DNA from: Flavobacteriales bacterium | GTDB lineage: Bacteria > Bacteroidota > Bacteroidia > Flavobacteriales_D > Cryomorphaceae | Assembly (NCBI GenBank): GCA_020200995.1 | Contig: JAIVHQ010000317.1 | Span: 1-6,240 of the forward strand | Direction of reading: 5' to 3' | DNA: 6,240 nt | In this document: one piece after another, positions 1 through 5,946 of the stretch | How positions within the stretch are numbered: position 1 is the first letter of the stretch | Layout of the letters: each line of letters begins with the position of its first letter | Position numbers and translations under genes: made by a program | Notes under the pieces: generated by a model | Told to the model about the DNA's origin: nothing | The model's input: the letters and a program-made list of their open reading frames with translations, nothing else | Databases searched by the model: none

Positions 1-1
1 T

Positions 2-3000
2 GTCGGGGCCACGGATGCGACGGCTAACGGTCGCAACAAGCAAAAGGCTTATCACAACTACTTTTTAGGCAACGACCGCAACTATTGGAAAGGCAGGGTA
101 CCGCTCTACGGGGGCGTGCACATGGAGAACCTCTATCCGGGAATTCACCTGGAGGCCAAAAGCAAAAAAGGCGCGCTCAAGTACGACATCATCGTGGAGC
201 AGGGCGCCGACCCGAGCGCGGTGCGCATGGAGTACACGGGTTTAGATCACATCTCCATCGCCGACGGCAAGCTCATGCTCCATACCTCACTCGGCACTTT
301 GGAGGAGCACATCCCCCTGGCGTGGCAGGAAATCGACGGCCGCACGGTGGTGGTGCCCTGCACCTATACGTTGGACGGCAGCGTGGCGGCTTTTGATTTT
401 CCGGAAGGGTATGACCGCAATGCTCCACTTATCATCGACCCCGTGCTCGTAGCGGCAACCTTATCGGGCACAACATTGGGCAGCAATTGGGGGCACGGTG
501 CCACCTACGACGTAGAGGGCAATATTTTCACACACGCCATTTCCTTTATGCTGACAAATTATCCTGTCACAGAGGGCGCCTTCCAAACGACCAAATTGAG
601 CACAGCGGCAGTGCTAACCAAGTTTAACCCCGATGCTTCTGACCTTATATGGGCTTCGTACCTGGGTGGAAATCAACCGACCTACCCCCATTCCGCCATC
701 ACCAACAACCAGGGCGAGCTCTATGTGTACGGCACCACTTCGGCACCCGATTTTCCCGTGACAGCCAATGCTGCCCAGCAAAATTTCGGGGGAGATGCCG
801 ATATATATGTCACCCGATTTAACATGGACGGCACCGCACTCCTGGGAAGCACTTACATAGGGGGCTCATCCTCAGACGGCCAAAACAACACCAGCAGCTT
901 CGGGCACGATGGACGAAGGGGGGAAATCATGGTGGACCCGCTCGGCAATGCCTACGTAGCCACCGCCACGCGGAGCAACGATTTCCCCACCACACCGGGC
1001 AGCTTTCAAACGGACTTGCAGGGGCCGTCAGACGGCGTCGTAGTTAAATTGAACGCCAACATGTCGACCGTGATTTGGAGCACATTGCTGGGCGGTACCG
1101 GGGCAGAAAACTGCAGCGGCCTGCGCGTGGCAGACAACGGAAACGTGGTGGTGACGGGAATGACCAACAGCACCAATTTCCCCATGCCGGCAGGTGGGTA
1201 CCAGGAAAACAAGAACCCGGGGTACGATGCCTTTATCGTGGAATTGAATGCCGACGGAAGCGCCCTCACCAAGGGAACTTTCGCGGGCACCCCGGACGAT
1301 GATTATGCGTTTTTCATCGATCAGAATGTCACGGGGATCAGCATATACGGCATATCATTGGGTGACTGGCCTGTAACTGACGGCGCTTACGACACCGGCG
1401 GGCGCACCTTCGTGACCCGGTTCAGCAATGACCTTACAGAAATGACGCACAGCGCCCGCATCGCGAACACCTCAGGATCGTTGGTGGCATTTATGGTCGA
1501 CCTTTGCGGACGCTCCTACATGAGCATGTACAACGTGGCCGGCGGCGGCTTCCTCGAACTCACCGATGATGCGCTCTTCACCAACGGCGGCTTTTACATT
1601 GCCGTGCTCGACGAGAACCTGGAAGAACTTACCTTCGGCACCATGGGGCCTGGGTCGCATGTAGACGGCGGCACGAGCCGATTTGACCGGAAAGGGATCA
1701 TTTACCAGGGCGTATGCTCGGGATCTGGGACCATGCAAGGCACCCCCGGAGCATGGGCTGTTGGCCAAAACGCGCCATGGGACATCGGCGTGTTCAAAAT
1801 AGACTTTTCCATCAGTACCACCCTTGCAGCCGGCACGGTGCCGAATCCGACGGGGTGCGTGCCCCACGAGGTGGAATTTGAAAACTTCAGCTCGGGGACA
1901 AACTTTTCATGGGATTTTGGCGACGGCAGCCCCCCGAGCGAAGAAACGAATCCCACCCATGCGTATGAACAGCCGGGAACCTATGAGGTCGTGCTCATCG
2001 CAACGGACAGCACTTCCTGCAACCTCAGCGACACCACCTCCCTGTTTATCAACGTAGGCGAGCCCTTTGACTTCGAAAGCGGGTTCGACTACCTCTACGA
2101 TTGTGCAAGCCTGGGCCTCGAACTGATCAACCTCACTTCGCCAACCGACACTTTTTTGGTCTACAATTGGAATATGGGCGACGGCACCGTGTACAGCGAT
2201 TTCGAGCCCGTGCATCAGTACGACGGCCCCGGCGACTACACCGTCACCCTCACCGTGACAAACCCCTTGTGCAGCGAGGAGGGTGATACCACGACTGTGG
2301 AAATACCCGTTTACCCCGATGTGGAGGCCGATCTGCAGGCTGATGTGGTTGACTATTGCGTAGACGCCACCGTTGCTTTCGCAAATGAGGGTACGGGTGC
2401 CACCTCTACGTTTTGGGACTTCGGTGATGGCAATTCCGGCACGGGGGCGGCTCCCGAATACACCTATGCAAGTCCGGGGACATACACGGTCACCCTGATC
2501 GCCTCAAATCCGCAAAGCTGCAACCTCGCCGACACGGTGGTGCTGGAAGTTGTGATTCCACCTCTGCCCGACTTACAGGCCACAGCCGTGGCGCAACAGA
2601 CGGGCAATTGCGCCGACCTCGGCTTTATTGCTGAATCGACAACGGCGGGCAACGTAGAGAGCTACGTGTGGATTTTCGAGGGCGACACCATCGGCACGGC
2701 CAACCCCGTTGAAGGTAATATCGGTGCAGCCGGCGTTTATGAAATCACCCTCATCGTCACAGAAGACCTTTGCGGCACAAGCAGCGACACCACTGTGACA
2801 GTGGAGCTCATCAACAATATGGGCAGCGCACTGCAACCCGAATACACCCTTTGCTACCACGATGACTCGGTCGAGATAACGGCCGCATCGGATGTAGAAG
2901 GCGCCACCTACTTCTGGCTGCCCGGAGGTGAAGATTCTCCTGAAATTGTGGCGAGCAAACCGGGCACCTTCGAAGTGGTCATCACCGCCGGCACCTGTGT

Positions 3001-3103
3001 AGACAGCCTGCAAACAATGGTCTCGGACGGAAATCCCATCCCCACACAGCTACACCTTCACCGACCACCTGGGGTGCAAGCAGGATGGTGTGGTGACTTT
3101 TGA
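2..3103 (+). CDS. Secreted SBBP-repeat/PKD-domain protein, 5'-partial and frameshifted at its 3' end
   Basis: Probable exported cell-surface or adhesin-like protein of the type IX secretion pathway. The frame is open from base 2, so the gene starts outside the window; the GTG at 116 is internal. Counting visible codons from base 2, residues ~1-155 (NYFLGNDRNYWKG, ENLYPGIHLE, EQGADPSAVRM) match the DUF7948-like domain that usually precedes SBBP repeats. Residues ~160-490 carry about five degenerate SBBP beta-propeller repeats, with recurrent 'DFPVT/DFPTT' and 'YLGG/YIGG/LLGG' elements. From ~604 on come three clear PKD domains (WDFGDG near 637, WNMGDG near 723, WDFGDG near 805), each followed by PGTYEVVL or PGDYTVTL-type strands, then two weaker Ig/PKD-like domains (~840-1010). 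The frame then runs into an unrelated tail (TQLHLHRPPGVQ...) and stops at 3103, while the expected C-terminal sorting domain lies in another frame (3042-3416). I infer an indel near 3040-3043. Signal peptide not visible. The ligand is unknown. Confidence 0.88.
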   Translation, partial: VGATDATANGRNKQKAYHNYFLGNDRNYWKGRVPLYGGVHMENLYPGIHLEAKSKKGALKYDIIVEQGADPSAVRMEYTGLDHISIADGKLMLHTSLGTLEEHIPLAWQEIDGRTVVVPCTYTLDGSVAAFDFPEGYDRNAPLIIDPVLVAATLSGTTLGSNWGHGATYDVEGNIFTHAISFMLTNYPVTEGAFQTTKLSTAAVLTKFNPDASDLIWASYLGGNQPTYPHSAITNNQGELYVYGTTSAPDFPVTANAAQQNFGGDADIYVTRFNMDGTALLGSTYIGGSSSDGQNNTSSFGHDGRRGEIMVDPLGNAYVATATRSNDFPTTPGSFQTDLQGPSDGVVVKLNANMSTVIWSTLLGGTGAENCSGLRVADNGNVVVTGMTNSTNFPMPAGGYQENKNPGYDAFIVELNADGSALTKGTFAGTPDDDYAFFIDQNVTGISIYGISLGDWPVTDGAYDTGGRTFVTRFSNDLTEMTHSARIANTSGSLVAFMVDLCGRSYMSMYNVAGGGFLELTDDALFTNGGFYIAVLDENLEELTFGTMGPGSHVDGGTSRFDRKGIIYQGVCSGSGTMQGTPGAWAVGQNAPWDIGVFKIDFSISTTLAAGTVPNPTGCVPHEVEFENFSSGTNFSWDFGDGSPPSEETNPTHAYEQPGTYEVVLIATDSTSCNLSDTTSLFINVGEPFDFESGFDYLYDCASLGLELINLTSPTDTFLVYNWNMGDGTVYSDFEPVHQYDGPGDYTVTLTVTNPLCSEEGDTTTVEIPVYPDVEADLQADVVDYCVDATVAFANEGTGATSTFWDFGDGNSGTGAAPEYTYASPGTYTVTLIASNPQSCNLADTVVLEVVIPPLPDLQATAVAQQTGNCADLGFIAESTTAGNVESYVWIFEGDTIGTANPVEGNIGAAGVYEITLIVTEDLCGTSSDTTVTVELINNMGSALQPEYTLCYHDDSVEITAASDVEGATYFWLPGGEDSPEIVASKPGTFEVVITAGTCVDSLQTMVSDGNPIPTQLHLHRPPGVQAGWCGDF

Positions 3104-3416
3104 GGCCCTTCCGGAAGATCCGTTGATCATCATCCCCAACATATTCACACCGAATGGCGACGGCAGGAACGACGTCTTTCAGCCCGAGGGTGGTGAATTG
3201 CAATACTACAACCTCAACGTCCTGAACCGATGGGGCAATGAAGTCTTCAATACCGAGTCAATTTACGGTTCGTGGAACGGGCGCATCAACGGAGCGGGCG
3301 ATGAGGTAAATGATGGAAGCTACTTTTACGTGCTTCGCTATCAGGGCGAATGTCAGAAAAAAATTAAATCGGCCACGGGATATATTGAAGTCAAAACCCA
3401 ACTCGGGGTGAGGTGA
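3042..3416 (+). pseudogene. Gliding-motility-associated C-terminal (T9SS sorting) domain, out-of-frame 3' end of the preceding gene
   Basis: This 124-codon stretch is the natural C-terminus of the large protein upstream, displaced by one base. It begins with HSYTFTDHLGC, a typical end for the last Ig-like domain. Then comes a classic gliding-motility-associated C-terminal domain (TIGR04131/CHU_C type): IPNIFTPNGDGRNDVF (from 3132), LNVLNRWGNEVF, then SWNGRING, VNDGSYFYVLRY and a final TGYIEVK strand. In known members this domain directs export and surface attachment through the type IX secretion system. The frame is closed upstream by a TAG at 3000-3002, and the only candidate independent start is a GTG at 3090 without a ribosome-binding site, so it is unlikely to be a separate gene. 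If the break is real, the upstream protein loses its sorting signal and the gene is functionally broken. If it is a sequencing error, both parts form one intact CDS. Confidence 0.85.
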
Positions 3417-3421
3417 TTTGG

Positions 3422-3450
3422 CGGGTTGCCATGCTGCAGCTGCCCGTTTT
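3422..3450 (+). terminator. Possible intrinsic terminator of the T9SS protein gene
   Basis: Five bases after the stop at 3416, CGGGTTGC (3422-3429) can pair with GCTGCCCG (3439-3446). That gives an 8-pair stem with one G-T wobble, one T-T mismatch and a 9-base loop, followed directly by TTTT (3447-3450). Position and shape fit a rho-independent terminator. The T run is short and the stem imperfect, so this is only a moderate call. Confidence 0.4.
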
Positions 3451-3531
3451 CGCAGGTTTCCTTCCGGAAAAATTGTAACAGCGAGGCGCTCTTGCCAGCG
3501 CAAAGTAAGCTCGGATTCAGGTCTATACTGA

Positions 3532-3549
3532 GCGTACCTAAAGGCACGC
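3532..3549 (-). repeat. Hairpin repeat copy 1 (GCGTGCC-loop-GGTACGC)
   Basis: On the plus strand this reads GCGTACC-TAAA-GGCACGC. The arms pair over 7 bases except for one A-C mismatch. On the minus strand the same position is a G-T (G-U in RNA) wobble, so a stable RNA hairpin with a 4-base UUUA loop forms only in minus-strand transcripts. Similarity to copy 3 continues outward on the plus-strand 5' side (TACTGA directly before the core), so the repeat unit is longer than the hairpin. Confidence 0.75.
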
Positions 3550-3575
3550 AAGCTGCATAGGAAACACCGAAACGA

Positions 3576-3591
3576 CGGGGATAAATCCCCG
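3576..3591. repeat. Perfect GC hairpin CGGGGA-TAAA-TCCCCG
   Basis: Six perfectly complementary bases on each side of a 4-base TAAA loop. It sits between hairpin repeat copies 1 and 2 and is preceded by CGACGGGG, a word that recurs after copy 2 (3632-3639). There is no T run after it, so it is not an obvious intrinsic terminator. I read it as part of the same composite repeat cluster. Confidence 0.6.
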
Positions 3592-3604
3592 CCTTACCAC
3601 GCGG

Positions 3605-3624
3605 GGCGTACCTAATGGCACGCC
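3605..3624 (-). repeat. Hairpin repeat copy 2 (GGCGTGCC-loop-GGTACGCC)
   Basis: Same core as copy 1 (CGTACCTAANGGCACG on the plus strand) but with an 8-base stem and loop TAAT. The single A-C mismatch sits at the same stem position and again becomes a G-U wobble in minus-strand RNA. It is 55 bases beyond copy 1 and in the same orientation. Confidence 0.75.
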
Positions 3625-3752
3625 TGTAATTCGACGGGGCCCGCAACGAGACGGATAGCATCGGACATCAAAAGTGCATAGAGATTCAAATTACCGTTTG
3701 CAGAAGACACAATAGTTCGCTCAGATTATCAGCCAATCGAAGTTCAACGCCC

Positions 3753-3768
3753 CGTGCCGTTAGGTACG
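3753..3768 (+). repeat. Hairpin repeat copy 3, inverted (CGTGCC-GTTA-GGTACG)
   Basis: Third copy, in the opposite orientation to copies 1 and 2. It has a 6-base stem, loop GTTA and the conserved G-T wobble, here on the plus strand. Its reverse complement continues as TTACACTGAACGTACCTA, which closely matches the left flank of copy 1 (TATACTGAGCGTACCTA). Copies 1 and 3 therefore form a longer inverted pair bracketing copy 2. Confidence 0.72.
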
Positions 3769-3854
3769 TTCAGTGTAAACTTCCGGGGATACTATCAATC
3801 GAAAATCTCAAGCTCCTGAACTTCTGTTTTTTTAAAAGTCGGCCGGCCGGAGTA

Positions 3855-4307
3855 TCAAAGAATATTGATCAAATGGATATCAAAAATCAGCACGCTGTTT
3901 GCCGGTATCCCCGCCCGCGGTGTGCTACCATACGCCAGTGCAGACGGGATGAGGAGCTTGCCCCTGCCGCCTTGTTTGAAATACGGAATCCCAAGGGTCC
4001 AGCCTCGGATCACCTGATTCAGCCCGAAGACAATGCCGTCTGAATCACTTTCGTCAAAAACCTGTCCGTCGGTAAAGTATCCGCGGTACGCCACCCTGAC
4101 CGAATTCGAAGGGCTCGGGTTCGGGCCGTTGCCGGTTATTTCATCTACGAAGTAGAGTCCATCGCCGATGTGCTCGGCATCCAGATCATTGTCGGCGATG
4201 TACTTGAGAATGATTTCATCGTCAATTTCAGATTGATTTTCATCATCATCCTTGTTGCAGTGGACAGATGTAAATGCTACGAGTAAAAATAACAAGACGC
4301 GCTTCAT
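3855..4307 (-). CDS. FKBP-type peptidyl-prolyl cis-trans isomerase, lipoprotein
   Basis: Predicted envelope folding enzyme that catalyses cis-trans isomerisation of Xaa-Pro bonds. With the start at 4307 the product is 150 aa. It opens with a lipoprotein signal peptide (MKRVLLFLLVAFTSVHC) with the acceptor Cys at 17; the -1 His is unusual. The mature start, CNKDDDE, resembles the acidic export signal of surface-exposed Bacteroidetes lipoproteins. After a linker, residues ~68-150 form one FKBP domain. Ligand-pocket positions of human FKBP12 are present with matching spacing: Tyr74, Phe84-Asp85, Phe94, Val99-Ile100, Trp103, Tyr126, Phe142. The segment between Phe94 and Val99 is about four residues shorter than in FKBP12, and the FKBP12 His87 position is Arg131. 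It ends FDIHLINIL. An in-frame ATG at 4346 would add 13 residues, but it lies upstream of the likely promoter box (4334-4341) and would spoil the signal peptide. The gene stands alone, divergent from the next gene. Confidence 0.9.
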   Translation of the reverse strand: MKRVLLFLLVAFTSVHCNKDDDENQSEIDDEIILKYIADNDLDAEHIGDGLYFVDEITGNGPNPSPSNSVRVAYRGYFTDGQVFDESDSDGIVFGLNQVIRGWTLGIPYFKQGGRGKLLIPSALAYGSTPRAGIPANSVLIFDIHLINIL

Positions 4308-4333
4308 GGGGCTTTTTGAGATTTGAGTGGATG

Positions 4334-4341
4334 CAAAGATA
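4334..4341 (-). promoter_or_regulatory. Bacteroidetes-type -7 promoter box for the FKBP gene
   Basis: Reading the minus strand, TATCTTTG is an exact match to the TAnnTTTG -7 consensus of Bacteroidetes. It predicts transcription starting about base 4331, giving a leader of about 24 bases before the ATG at 4307. No good TTG/TTTG -33 box is seen at the usual 17-23 base distance. The leader just before the ATG is AAAAAGCCCC, with no strong Shine-Dalgarno, as is normal in this phylum. Confidence 0.5.
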
Positions 4342-4424
4342 CGCATGCCTGCCGGGTGTGGCCTTTTAGTGCATCAATAAGGTTGAATGACCATGAAATC
4401 TGATTGATCAAAGGAACCCGCTCA

Positions 4425-4454
4425 TTGTATTTAAGCAAATTATCCTTACTTTCA
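4425..4454 (+). promoter_or_regulatory. Weak candidate promoter of the cysteine-rich protein gene
   Basis: TTG (4425-4427), 19 bases, then TACTTTCA (4447-4454). The spacing is ideal for a Bacteroidetes -33/-7 promoter, but the -7 box matches only four of the six fixed positions of TAnnTTTG. It would leave a leader of roughly 23 bases before the ATG at 4480. Confidence 0.25.
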
Positions 4455-4479
4455 TTCTGCCTAACCAAACCAACCACCC

Positions 4480-4968
4480 ATGACTTTCACCCCGATTTCC
4501 GTCGACGATTACGTTCAACTTTGCATAAAGCACAATCCTTCGATTGATGCACCGACACTCCGCCAAGGTCTCAAGTCGGCTCTGGAAGCGCACAAAAACG
4601 ATCAGCGGTGCGCCTGCGGAAACGAACTTTGGGTGATCGGTTCGGCCCATGGCGGGCGCACCTGCTATGATTGTTTTGCCGGAAAAAAAGCCCCCGACTT
4701 CGCCTGTGAAATCAAAGCGGCCATCCGCGTCAGCTTCATCAAAGAGCGGAGAAGGTACATGAATGAAATGTTTTCGGGCGGAACCGGAACCTACCGCAAC
4801 GACGACGGAACCGAGATCGACATGGATTCAGTCAAAAAACCGGCGTTCTGCCTTCGCTGCGAAAATGACGACGACCCCTGTATGGAAATACTGTGCAACC
4901 TGACGCGGTGCGACCGTGAAGAAGGGGAGGAATTTACGTGCGGTGCTTTCAGGAAGCGGGAAGAGTGA
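4480..4968 (+). CDS. Conserved cysteine-rich, putative zinc-binding protein of unknown function
   Basis: A 162-aa soluble protein without signal peptide or membrane segment. Residues ~1-40 look helical (ISVDDYVQLCIKHNP, LRQGLKSALEAH). The first metal-site candidate is C44-x-C46 (CACGNELWVIGSAHGG) with C62-x2-C65. The second is C124-x2-C127, C134, C139, C144 and C154, within a PAFCLRCENDDDPCMEILC...RCDREEGEEFTCGAF pattern that I remember as common in small uncharacterised Bacteroidetes proteins. The paired Cys spacing suggests two zinc-ribbon-like modules joined by a basic helix (IKERRRYMNEMF) and a Gly/Asp linker. Function is unknown; nucleic-acid or protein binding is possible but not shown. 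The start is supported by ATG position and a plausible leader (AACCAAACCAACCACCC, no Shine-Dalgarno). It is separated from the downstream operon by about 140 bases and seems to be transcribed alone. Confidence 0.82.
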   Translation: MTFTPISVDDYVQLCIKHNPSIDAPTLRQGLKSALEAHKNDQRCACGNELWVIGSAHGGRTCYDCFAGKKAPDFACEIKAAIRVSFIKERRRYMNEMFSGGTGTYRNDDGTEIDMDSVKKPAFCLRCENDDDPCMEILCNLTRCDREEGEEFTCGAFRKREE

Positions 4969-5073
4969 TTTGAATCGCAACCCTCTATTTTAGAATATTA
5001 CGCCTTATAAATCATCACTTCATCCAAACTATTACCGATCATTGTCGGAGCCGTTGATAAGATATAGTGATAA

Positions 5074-5091
5074 TTAATTTGAACCAATTAA
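5074..5091. promoter_or_regulatory. Inverted repeat over the -33 box, candidate operator
   Basis: TTAATT (5074-5079), six bases, AATTAA (5086-5091): perfect 6-base arms centred at about 5082/5083. It overlaps the -33 TTTG of the operon promoter. XRE-type antitoxins commonly repress their own promoter from such palindromes, so this is the natural candidate site for the downstream HTH protein. The AT-only arms could also arise by chance in this AT-rich stretch. Confidence 0.35.
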
Positions 5092-5108
5092 CTTATTGCT
5101 TAATTTTG
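5078..5108 (+). promoter_or_regulatory. Near-perfect Bacteroidetes promoter of the toxin-antitoxin operon
   Basis: TTTG (5078-5081), 19 bases, then TAATTTTG (5101-5108). Both boxes match the -33 TTTG / -7 TAnnTTTG consensus exactly at the preferred spacing. If the -7 box spans about -10 to -3, transcription would begin at or within a few bases of 5111, the first base of the ATG. The toxin mRNA would then be leaderless or nearly so. Confidence 0.62.
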
Positions 5109-5110
5109 AC

Positions 5111-5512
5111 ATGAAAAGGAAAGCAAGCCTTCTGAAAAAATCTAAGAATGGTAGGAAGGCCCTTTACATTGACGTTGAAAATGGCCCTGAGATTCTCAAG
5201 TACCTCAATGACGATCCATCTAACTTAATAAAGTTCAACAAAGTAGTTGGATTGATTCTTGAAGGAGGGGCGCCAAGAGCACTCTATGACAAAGAAAATT
5301 TTGAAAAGGGATGCGAGCATGTCACGGCCATCAAGCTTTTTAAAGGAAAGAAAAACCCGAGAATTTATTGTCAACAATATGCGGACAAAGGGAAACAAGT
5401 TTTTGTCATCGTCATAGCAGAATTGCTGGTAAAAAAAACATCTCAAGGTCTGTCTAAACGAGAGAGAACAATCATTAGACGCGTAGCTAAATATGAATAT
5501 GATTTATCATGA
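5111..5512 (+). CDS. Putative type II toxin, HigB/RelE (Gp49-like) family
   Basis: Predicted 133-aa basic protein, proposed to act as a ribosome-dependent mRNA interferase like HigB/RelE toxins. Order of elements: Lys/Arg-rich N-terminus (MKRKASLLKKSKNGRK), strand-helix ALYIDVENGPEILKYL, helix IKFNKVVGLILEGG, strands HVTAIKLFKG and RIYCQQY, the hydrophobic strand QVFVIVIAELLVKKTS, then a C-terminal helix SKRERTIIRRVAKYEYDL. The order 'basic strand - Arg-Ile-Tyr strand - hydrophobic strand ending in KKTS - S/T-x-R-E-R helix' is the Gp49/HigB-RelE pattern. The assignment rests on this pattern plus the HTH gene behind it; individual catalytic residues cannot be named with certainty. The ATG at 5111 is chosen over a TTG at 5096, because the -7 box (5101-5108) would lie inside the longer frame. 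The stop overlaps the next start (ATGA, 5509-5512). The toxin-first order is typical of higBA loci. This stretch is visibly more AT-rich than the T9SS gene. Confidence 0.68.
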   Translation: MKRKASLLKKSKNGRKALYIDVENGPEILKYLNDDPSNLIKFNKVVGLILEGGAPRALYDKENFEKGCEHVTAIKLFKGKKNPRIYCQQYADKGKQVFVIVIAELLVKKTSQGLSKRERTIIRRVAKYEYDLS

Positions 5513-5946
5513 AAAAGAAAGAAGTTGGTTTAAAAGCGATGTACGATGACCTCGTGAGCTCGCTTTCAGAAGCCGATCACCTCGAAATTGAAGCGGGTGT
5601 GCTTGCCTTAAATTTTATCGCAATTCTGGATGAAGCCATGGAAGCACAAGACATTTCTAAAAAGGAGCTCGCCAAGCGAATAGGAACCAGCCCTTCCTTC
5701 ATAACCCAGGTTTTTCGAGGAAACAGAAAACCCAACTGGGAATTTCTGGCCAAGGCTCAACGGGCTCTCGGAGTGCGTTTCGAAATTTCCACGAAAGAAA
5801 AACTCAACGAATGGTTGGAGGATGAAATTCATGAATACCACCGCAGGTGGAGAAGTTCAAGAAAACTTTTCGCAAGTGATTATTTATCTATTCAACAGGA
5901 GTTACCGATAATTAATGAAGAACATGATTACGCCCTTGCCGGATGA
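5509..5946 (+). CDS. XRE-family HTH antitoxin with ssrA-like C-terminus
   Basis: A 145-aa DNA-binding protein, predicted to neutralise the upstream toxin and repress the operon. The N-terminus (1-35) is helical (LKAMYDDLVSSLSEADHLEIEAG). Residues ~36-93 are a Cro/C1-type helix-turn-helix domain: LDEAMEAQDISKKELAKRIG, then the recognition region TSPSFITQVFRGNRKPNWEFLAKAQRALGVRFEI. Residues 94-145 form a charged extension (LNEWLEDEIHEYHRRWRSSRKLF...) ending NEEHDYALAG. That end closely resembles the E. coli tmRNA tag AANDENYALAA and could act as a ClpXP-type degradation signal. There is no ribosome-binding site. ATG 5509 overlaps the toxin stop and its own stop overlaps the next ATG, so translation is probably coupled through all three genes. 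The HTH identification is firm; the antitoxin role follows from position. Confidence 0.85.
   Translation: MKKKEVGLKAMYDDLVSSLSEADHLEIEAGVLALNFIAILDEAMEAQDISKKELAKRIGTSPSFITQVFRGNRKPNWEFLAKAQRALGVRFEISTKEKLNEWLEDEIHEYHRRWRSSRKLFASDYLSIQQELPIINEEHDYALAG

Larger units (their letters stand above)
3417..3854. other. Repeat-bearing intergenic region without a supported gene
   Basis: About 440 bases separate the end of the T9SS protein gene (plus strand) from the end of the FKBP gene (minus strand), so this is a convergent, gene-end to gene-end spacer. I see no credible coding region. Minus-strand open frames cross it, but they contain only translated repeat sequence (for example 'VPLGT' and 'GIYPRRFG') and no recognisable domain. 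It contains a likely terminator, three short hairpin repeats and a separate GC hairpin, each listed individually. The word CGACGGGG occurs twice (3573-3580 and 3632-3639). A fully palindromic GC block, CGGCCGGCCG, lies at 3840-3849, just after the FKBP stop. On the minus strand it is followed by TTTT and then an A run, and could be a weak terminator for that gene. Confidence 0.6.

Noticed and set aside
116..118. GTG as the start of the large SBBP/PKD protein
   Set aside because: The same frame is open and clearly coding (NYFLGNDRNYWKG...) back to base 2, in the middle of a recognisable domain, so the gene starts outside the window.
1006..3013. Several minus-strand and alternative-frame open frames within the large gene
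   Set aside because: They are shadows of a GC-rich coding sequence. The plus-strand frame carries all recognisable domains.
3040..3103. Programmed ribosomal frameshifting joining the two parts of the T9SS protein
   Set aside because: No known slippery heptamer, shift-prone stop or stimulatory structure is apparent. A one-base indel in CCCC is simpler.
3258..3661. Two overlapping minus-strand open frames (3258-3551 and 3353-3661)
   Set aside because: They overlap the real C-terminal domain and the repeat region. Their products consist of translated repeats such as 'VPLGT' with no domain or promoter support.
3522..3777. CRISPR array
   Set aside because: Only three short copies, unequal spacing, one copy inverted, no regular spacers and no cas genes.
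4308..4346. Longer N-terminus for the FKBP protein (ATG at 4346)
   Set aside because: It would precede the signal peptide with 13 non-hydrophobic residues and would lie upstream of the likely transcription start given by TATCTTTG at 4334-4341.
5096..5110. TTG at 5096 as the toxin start
   Set aside because: The -7 promoter box (5101-5108) lies inside this extension. ATG at 5111 is the more reasonable start.
5225..5841. Minus-strand open frames across the toxin and antitoxin genes (5225-5446 and 5608-5841)
   Set aside because: They lie entirely within well-supported plus-strand genes and show no domain features.
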